64,000 bases of DNA, from the NCBI GenBank assembly GCA_914767715.1, contig OU612066.1, positions 12,035,001-12,099,000 on the forward strand, read 5' to 3'. The translations under genes and the position numbers were made by a program. This document shows, piece by piece, positions 63,979 to 64,000 of the stretch; position 1 is the first letter of the stretch; the number at the start of each line of letters is the position of its first letter. The notes under the pieces were generated by a model. That model was not told the origin of the DNA. It saw nothing but the letters and a program-made list of their open reading frames with translations, and ran no database searches. This stretch comes from Membranipora membranacea. Taxonomy: Eukaryota > Bryozoa > Gymnolaemata > Cheilostomatida > Membraniporidae.

Positions 63979-64000
63979 CTGAAAAATAAAAACCATATAT

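Noticed and set aside
1-64000. CRISPR arrays, operons, bacterial promoters and riboswitches
   Set aside because: The window is intron-rich animal DNA; the repeats seen are minisatellites and transposon ends, not spacer arrays.

Overview
The window is eukaryotic nuclear DNA from an animal. It is AT-rich, nearly every gene is cut by short introns (mostly 0.2-1.5 kb) with GT-AG borders, and the genes are metazoan families: a TMCC coiled-coil membrane protein, the mitochondrial lipid enzyme PGS1, FHIP2 (FAM160B), a secreted MAM/ShKT mucin-like protein and an SH3 protein of the DNMBP/Tuba type. The compact layout, the ShKT and MAM domains and the many tiny hairpin transposons suggest a marine invertebrate. 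I cannot separate cnidarian, tunicate, hemichordate or another group from this window alone.

Layout. 1-4.4 kb, minus strand: the 5' part of a signal-peptide gene made of phase-compatible exons that I do not recognise (possibly Ig-like), running off the left edge. 4.4-11.3 kb: mostly non-coding, with a roughly 2.8 kb inverted-repeat structure and two doubtful exons. 11.3-25.4 kb, minus: an eleven-exon TMCC gene whose most 5' exon was not found. 27.1-30.7 and 34.6-37.7 kb, both minus: two tandem, intact, seven-exon copies of PGS1. 37.7-40.8 kb: a transposon-rich spacer. 40.8-51.5 kb, plus: a sixteen-exon FHIP2 gene, complete from ATG to stop. 52.8-61.2 kb, plus: a twenty-exon secreted protein with three MAM domains, each with an ShKT domain spliced into its middle, joined by Thr-rich linkers. 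62.6-64 kb, minus: the last three exons of a DNMBP/Tuba-like protein (SH3, Gln-rich linker, SH3), converging on the MAM gene.

Reading frames were rebuilt by hand. In the TMCC, PGS1, FHIP2, MAM/ShKT and SH3 models all exon phases join without a frame break; the lengths given are sums of these exons. The genes look independent (housekeeping trafficking, membrane lipid and adhesion functions), not an operon or a pathway cluster.

The most striking points are the MAM domain interrupted by an ShKT exon in all three repeats, the tandem PGS1 pair with a 146-bp identical tract and a post-duplication MITE insertion, splice-donor-containing tandem repeats beside two TMCC exons, and several hairpin element families with readable target-site duplications.
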